From NCBI GenBank assembly GCA_964654815.1, contig CAZZLH010000019.1:1-25025 (forward strand): a stretch of 25,025 nt of DNA. The letters run 5' to 3'. Every line of letters starts with the position of its first letter. Positions within the stretch are counted from its first letter, which is position 1. The position numbers and the translations under genes are program-made. This document shows positions 22,488 through 25,025 of this stretch, in pieces. A model generated the notes under the pieces. It saw only the letters and a program-made list of their open reading frames with translations, did no database searches and was not told where the DNA came from. The stretch is from ZLKRG08 sp964654815. GTDB lineage: Bacteria > Actinomycetota > Actinomycetes > Nanopelagicales > Nanopelagicaceae.

Positions 22488-23414
22488 ATGTCTGAAAAGT
22501 TGATTGTTGCCCATGGACTTACCAAGAAATATGGTGATTTCGTAGCAGTCGATTCCATTGATTTCACTGTCTACAAAGGTGAGTCATTCGGATTACTTGG
22601 GCCAAATGGCGCAGGTAAATCGACCACTATGCGAATCATCGGCGCAACCTCTCAGCGCACCAGCGGCGAGATTTCAATCTTAGGCAAGGATCCGGAGAAG
22701 TTTGGGCCTCAAATCCGTGCACATTTAGGTGTCGTGCCGCAGAAAGATAATTTGGATGAACAATTAACGGTCACCCAGAATCTTTATATTTACGGTCGAT
22801 ATTTTGGTCTCTCCAACAAATTCATCAGAGGAAAGATTGATGAGCTTCTCGAGTTTGCTCAACTAGAGGAGAAACGAAATACCAAAGTTGATGCGCTATC
22901 GGGTGGCATGAAGCGGCGCTTAACTATCGCCAGAGCACTCGTCTCTGAGCCAGATATCTTGATGTTAGATGAACCAACTACAGGGCTAGATCCGCAAGCG
23001 CGACACATCCTCTGGGATCGCCTATTCAGGTTGAAAGAAAAAGGCGTCACTTTGGTGATTACCACACACTTCATGGATGAGGCAGAACAACTCTGCGAGC
23101 GCTTAATCGTGATTGATCGGGGCAAGATAATGGCGGAAGGTTCGCCCGTCGATCTAATCAAGCGATACTCTTCTAAAGAGGTATTAGAGCTTCGCTTCGG
23201 TTCTGACAACAATCAAAATTACGCCAAGCAATTGCAGGAGATGTGCGAACGAGTTGAGGTGCTGCCTGATCGAATCCTGCTATATGCCGAGGATGCCGAA
23301 AAAGTGCTCGAAGATGCGATGCGGGCGGGAATGCAGCCGCGCACTTCATTGGTCCGCCGCTCATCGTTGGAAGATGTATTCCTGCGTCTAACCGGAAGAA
23401 CTTTGATCGAATAA
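22488..23414 (+). CDS. ABC exporter ATP-binding protein (NodI/DrrA type)
   Basis: Energises an ABC-2 type exporter together with the two permeases that follow. The 308 residues include Walker A GPNGAGKS (38-45), the Q-loop in GVVPQKDNLDEQLTV, signature LSGGMKRR (137-144), Walker B ILMLDEPTTGLDPQ with Glu162, and the switch His194 in ITTHFMDEAEQLCERL. The KDNLDEQLTVTQNL wording and C-terminal domain ending RRSSLEDVFLRLTGR are typical of the NodI/DrrA branch, which exports lipo-oligosaccharides or hydrophobic drugs. The ATG at 22488 is preferred; a GTG two codons earlier lies inside the promoter dyad. Its stop overlaps the next start (TAATG). Substrate unknown. Confidence 0.92.
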   Translation: MSEKLIVAHGLTKKYGDFVAVDSIDFTVYKGESFGLLGPNGAGKSTTMRIIGATSQRTSGEISILGKDPEKFGPQIRAHLGVVPQKDNLDEQLTVTQNLYIYGRYFGLSNKFIRGKIDELLEFAQLEEKRNTKVDALSGGMKRRLTIARALVSEPDILMLDEPTTGLDPQARHILWDRLFRLKEKGVTLVITTHFMDEAEQLCERLIVIDRGKIMAEGSPVDLIKRYSSKEVLELRFGSDNNQNYAKQLQEMCERVEVLPDRILLYAEDAEKVLEDAMRAGMQPRTSLVRRSSLEDVFLRLTGRTLIE

Positions 23415-24202
23415 TGCGCAAAATCGCAACGGGTGGTTCACGATATGTACTAGAGGCACGATTGGCCAATATGCGCAAATTCGCCTCTGTAATAATCTTG
23501 TATTCAGTCGCAAGCCCATTGCTCTATCTACTTGCCATTGGTATCGGTGTTGGCACGCTAATAAATCAAAACTCTGGCGGAATAGATGGCGTTAAGTATT
23601 TGGTCTTTCTCGCACCAGCGCTCCTTGCAAATGCCGCGATCCAAGGAACGATGGATGAGACGGTCTTTCCTACCTTTGAAGGATTTCTCTGGTCAAAAAC
23701 CTTCTATGCCATTAACGCTACGCCATTAAATGGTAGACAGATTGCACTTGGGGTTTATTGGGCTGCAATGATTCGTAATGCATTTACCGTCTCTTGCTAC
23801 TTCGTAGTGATGGTGTTACTCGGTGCGCTACAAGCATCTAGCGCATGGCTTGCATTGCCCGCTGGATTCTTAGCTGGCGCTGCATTTGGCGCAGTGATGT
23901 TGGCTTTTGCCGCAAAGGCCAAGAATGAGGATCAATTTTTCACTTTCGTTGGACGTTTCATCATCACTCCGATGTTCTTTCTAAGTGGCACCTTCTTCCC
24001 ACTTGAATCCGTGCCAATTTACCTACGCTGGATTGGCTGGATCTCTCCCTTGTGGCATGCCACTGATTTAGGTCGATTCTTAACTTATGGCAGCGCTGTA
24101 CCGTTGTGGCTGGTTTGGGTTCATGTGATCTTCTTGTTTGCCATGGTGGTAATTGGGCTTGCCGTAGCAATTAGAGCCTACGAGAAACGATTGGCAAAAT
24201 GA
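23414..24202 (+). CDS. ABC-2 type exporter permease (NodJ-like), first subunit
   Basis: Membrane subunit of the exporter. The 262 residues contain about six hydrophobic segments. The N-terminus is cytoplasmic (RYVLEARLANMRKFASVIILYSVASPLLYLLAIGIG), followed by LVFLAPALLANAAIQGTMDE and the hallmark FIITPMFFLSGTFFPLESVPIYLRWIGWISPLWHATDLGR near residues 185-225. The start shares a base with the ATPase stop, and its stop overlaps the next ATG by four bases, so all three are translated as a coupled unit. Two different permease genes suggest a heterodimeric channel. Confidence 0.9.
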   Translation: MRKIATGGSRYVLEARLANMRKFASVIILYSVASPLLYLLAIGIGVGTLINQNSGGIDGVKYLVFLAPALLANAAIQGTMDETVFPTFEGFLWSKTFYAINATPLNGRQIALGVYWAAMIRNAFTVSCYFVVMVLLGALQASSAWLALPAGFLAGAAFGAVMLAFAAKAKNEDQFFTFVGRFIITPMFFLSGTFFPLESVPIYLRWIGWISPLWHATDLGRFLTYGSAVPLWLVWVHVIFLFAMVVIGLAVAIRAYEKRLAK

Positions 24203-25025
24203 GTTTCTTGACCGCTATCGCAATTGCTGAGGGGCGAAAGGGCAAACCTGGAGAAGGAATCTATGCCGGTCGTTCGAGAGTTGTACTAGAGCGGAGTTGG
24301 ATCCAATTTAAGAGTTCCGCCTGGATTGTGGTGCTCTCTGGGTTTATCGAGCCATTATTGAACTTGGTGGTCTTTGGATATGGCGTGGGAAATTTCATCG
24401 GTACTATCAAATTAGATTCTGGCCAAGTCGTTCAATACGCCGCTTTTATTGCGCCTGGACTTCTCGCTACTGCCGCGATGACTGGTGCGATTCTCGATTC
24501 AACATGGAATGTATTTTTTAAATTACATGAATCGCGCCTTTATCACGCAATGCTGGCAACATCACTTGGTCCGATGGACGTGGCACTTGGTGAAATATCT
24601 TGGGCGCTGCTTCGCGGTTCGCTCTACTCCACGGCATTTATGGCAGTGGTCACGCCGCTTGGACTGATTAAATCTTGGTGGGGAGTACTCGCCATACCAG
24701 CTGGAGCGCTGATCGGTTTTGGTTTTGCCGCAATCGGAATGGCACTTACCAGTTACATGACAAGCTACCAACAAATGGGCTTGATAAATATTGTCTTGCT
24801 GCCACTTACCCTATTTAGTGGATCATTCTTTCCGCTCTCAATCTTGCCAAACTGGCTGGCCGCGATTATTTATTGGACACCACTTACTCAAGGAATCGAG
24901 TTGATGCGCATGCTCACCTTGGGAACAATTGATGGCTCGATTTTCATTCATGTTGCATATTTCTCGGTATTTATCGCAGCGGGTCTCTTCTTTACTACCC
25001 GTCGCCTCAATGCGTTATTTATGAA
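24199..25025 (+). CDS. ABC-2 type exporter permease (NodJ-like), second subunit (3' end outside window)
   Basis: Second membrane subunit of the same exporter. It begins MSFLTAIAIAEGRKGKPGEG at the ATG inside the upstream stop (ATGA). 275 codons are visible, ending TTRRLNALFM, so it must be nearly complete. It shows the same pattern as its neighbour: VVLERSWIQFKSSAWIVVLSGFIEPLLNLVVFG, IAPGLLATAAMTGAILDSTWN, and the hallmark LLPLTLFSGSFFPLSILPNWLAAIIYWTPLTQGIELMR. It has a 20-residue hydrophilic N-terminal extension that the first permease lacks. The two permeases are clearly different sequences, which points to an old duplication. Confidence 0.9.
   Translation, partial: MSFLTAIAIAEGRKGKPGEGIYAGRSRVVLERSWIQFKSSAWIVVLSGFIEPLLNLVVFGYGVGNFIGTIKLDSGQVVQYAAFIAPGLLATAAMTGAILDSTWNVFFKLHESRLYHAMLATSLGPMDVALGEISWALLRGSLYSTAFMAVVTPLGLIKSWWGVLAIPAGALIGFGFAAIGMALTSYMTSYQQMGLINIVLLPLTLFSGSFFPLSILPNWLAAIIYWTPLTQGIELMRMLTLGTIDGSIFIHVAYFSVFIAAGLFFTTRRLNALFM

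Noticed and set aside
1..25025. CRISPR arrays, tRNA or rRNA genes, insertion sequences, prophage or defence genes
   Set aside because: I found no spaced repeats, cloverleaf-like sequence, transposase or integrase motifs on either strand; nearly all the sequence is explained by ordinary genes.

Overview
The window looks like a chromosomal segment of a streamlined actinobacterium with a GC content somewhat below half. The closest fit I can suggest is the freshwater Nanopelagicales (acI) type. The evidence is an actinobacterial TadA-associated protein beside tadA and upp, an OB-fold domain of the kind found near potassium-uptake genes in mycobacteria, GTG starts, genes that abut or overlap by 1-4 bases, and almost no intergenic DNA. 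This placement is inference; no rRNA or marker gene is present. No gene-free stretch exceeds 300 bases; the longest is 20855-21013. I saw no tRNA, rRNA, CRISPR array, insertion sequence or prophage.

Layout. 1-1368 (-) is an aldehyde dehydrogenase cut by the window edge. 1475-3804 (+) is a KimA/APC-type transporter fused to an OB-fold domain, cut by a 100-N assembly gap (3805-3904). 3905-4724 (-) holds tadA (cut by the same gap) and its associated protein. 4810-7381 (+) is upp, an ACT-domain malic enzyme and a DedA protein, all overlapping. 7341-10046 (-) is an ABC-F ATPase followed by a DMT transporter. 10073-12138 (+) is a two-gene tryptophan degradation unit (kynureninase, tryptophan 2,3-dioxygenase). 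12122-20201 (-) is a surface-polysaccharide block: three glycosyltransferases, a nucleotide-sugar dehydrogenase, a 3-dehydrogenase, an aminotransferase and an N-acetyltransferase, with a nitroreductase at the end. 20231-20854 (+) is a second DedA protein. 21014-22408 (+) is a class-III aminotransferase behind a structured leader. 22488-25025 (+) is a NodI/NodJ-like ABC exporter with two permeases, the second cut by the window end.

How genes work together. The dehydrogenase, WlbA-like oxidoreductase, WlbC-like aminotransferase and WlbB-like acetyltransferase match the four steps that convert UDP-GlcNAc to UDP-2,3-diacetamido-2,3-dideoxyglucuronic acid. The neighbouring glycosyltransferases presumably use this or related sugars on the cell surface. 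The tryptophan unit would make anthranilate and alanine, but no formamidase is present here. The transporter-OB fusion joins two parts that are separate genes in mycobacteria.

Regulation. At eight transcription-unit starts a TAnnnT hexamer lies 6-8 bases before the start codon with no clear Shine-Dalgarno sequence, which suggests leaderless mRNAs. Three promoter regions carry perfect short palindromes that look like operators (17973-17990, 20974-21007, 22474-22487). I find no clear sign of a wholly new defence or mobile system. The most unusual items are the transporter-OB fusion, the dyad-rich leader before the aminotransferase, and the overlapping divergent promoters.
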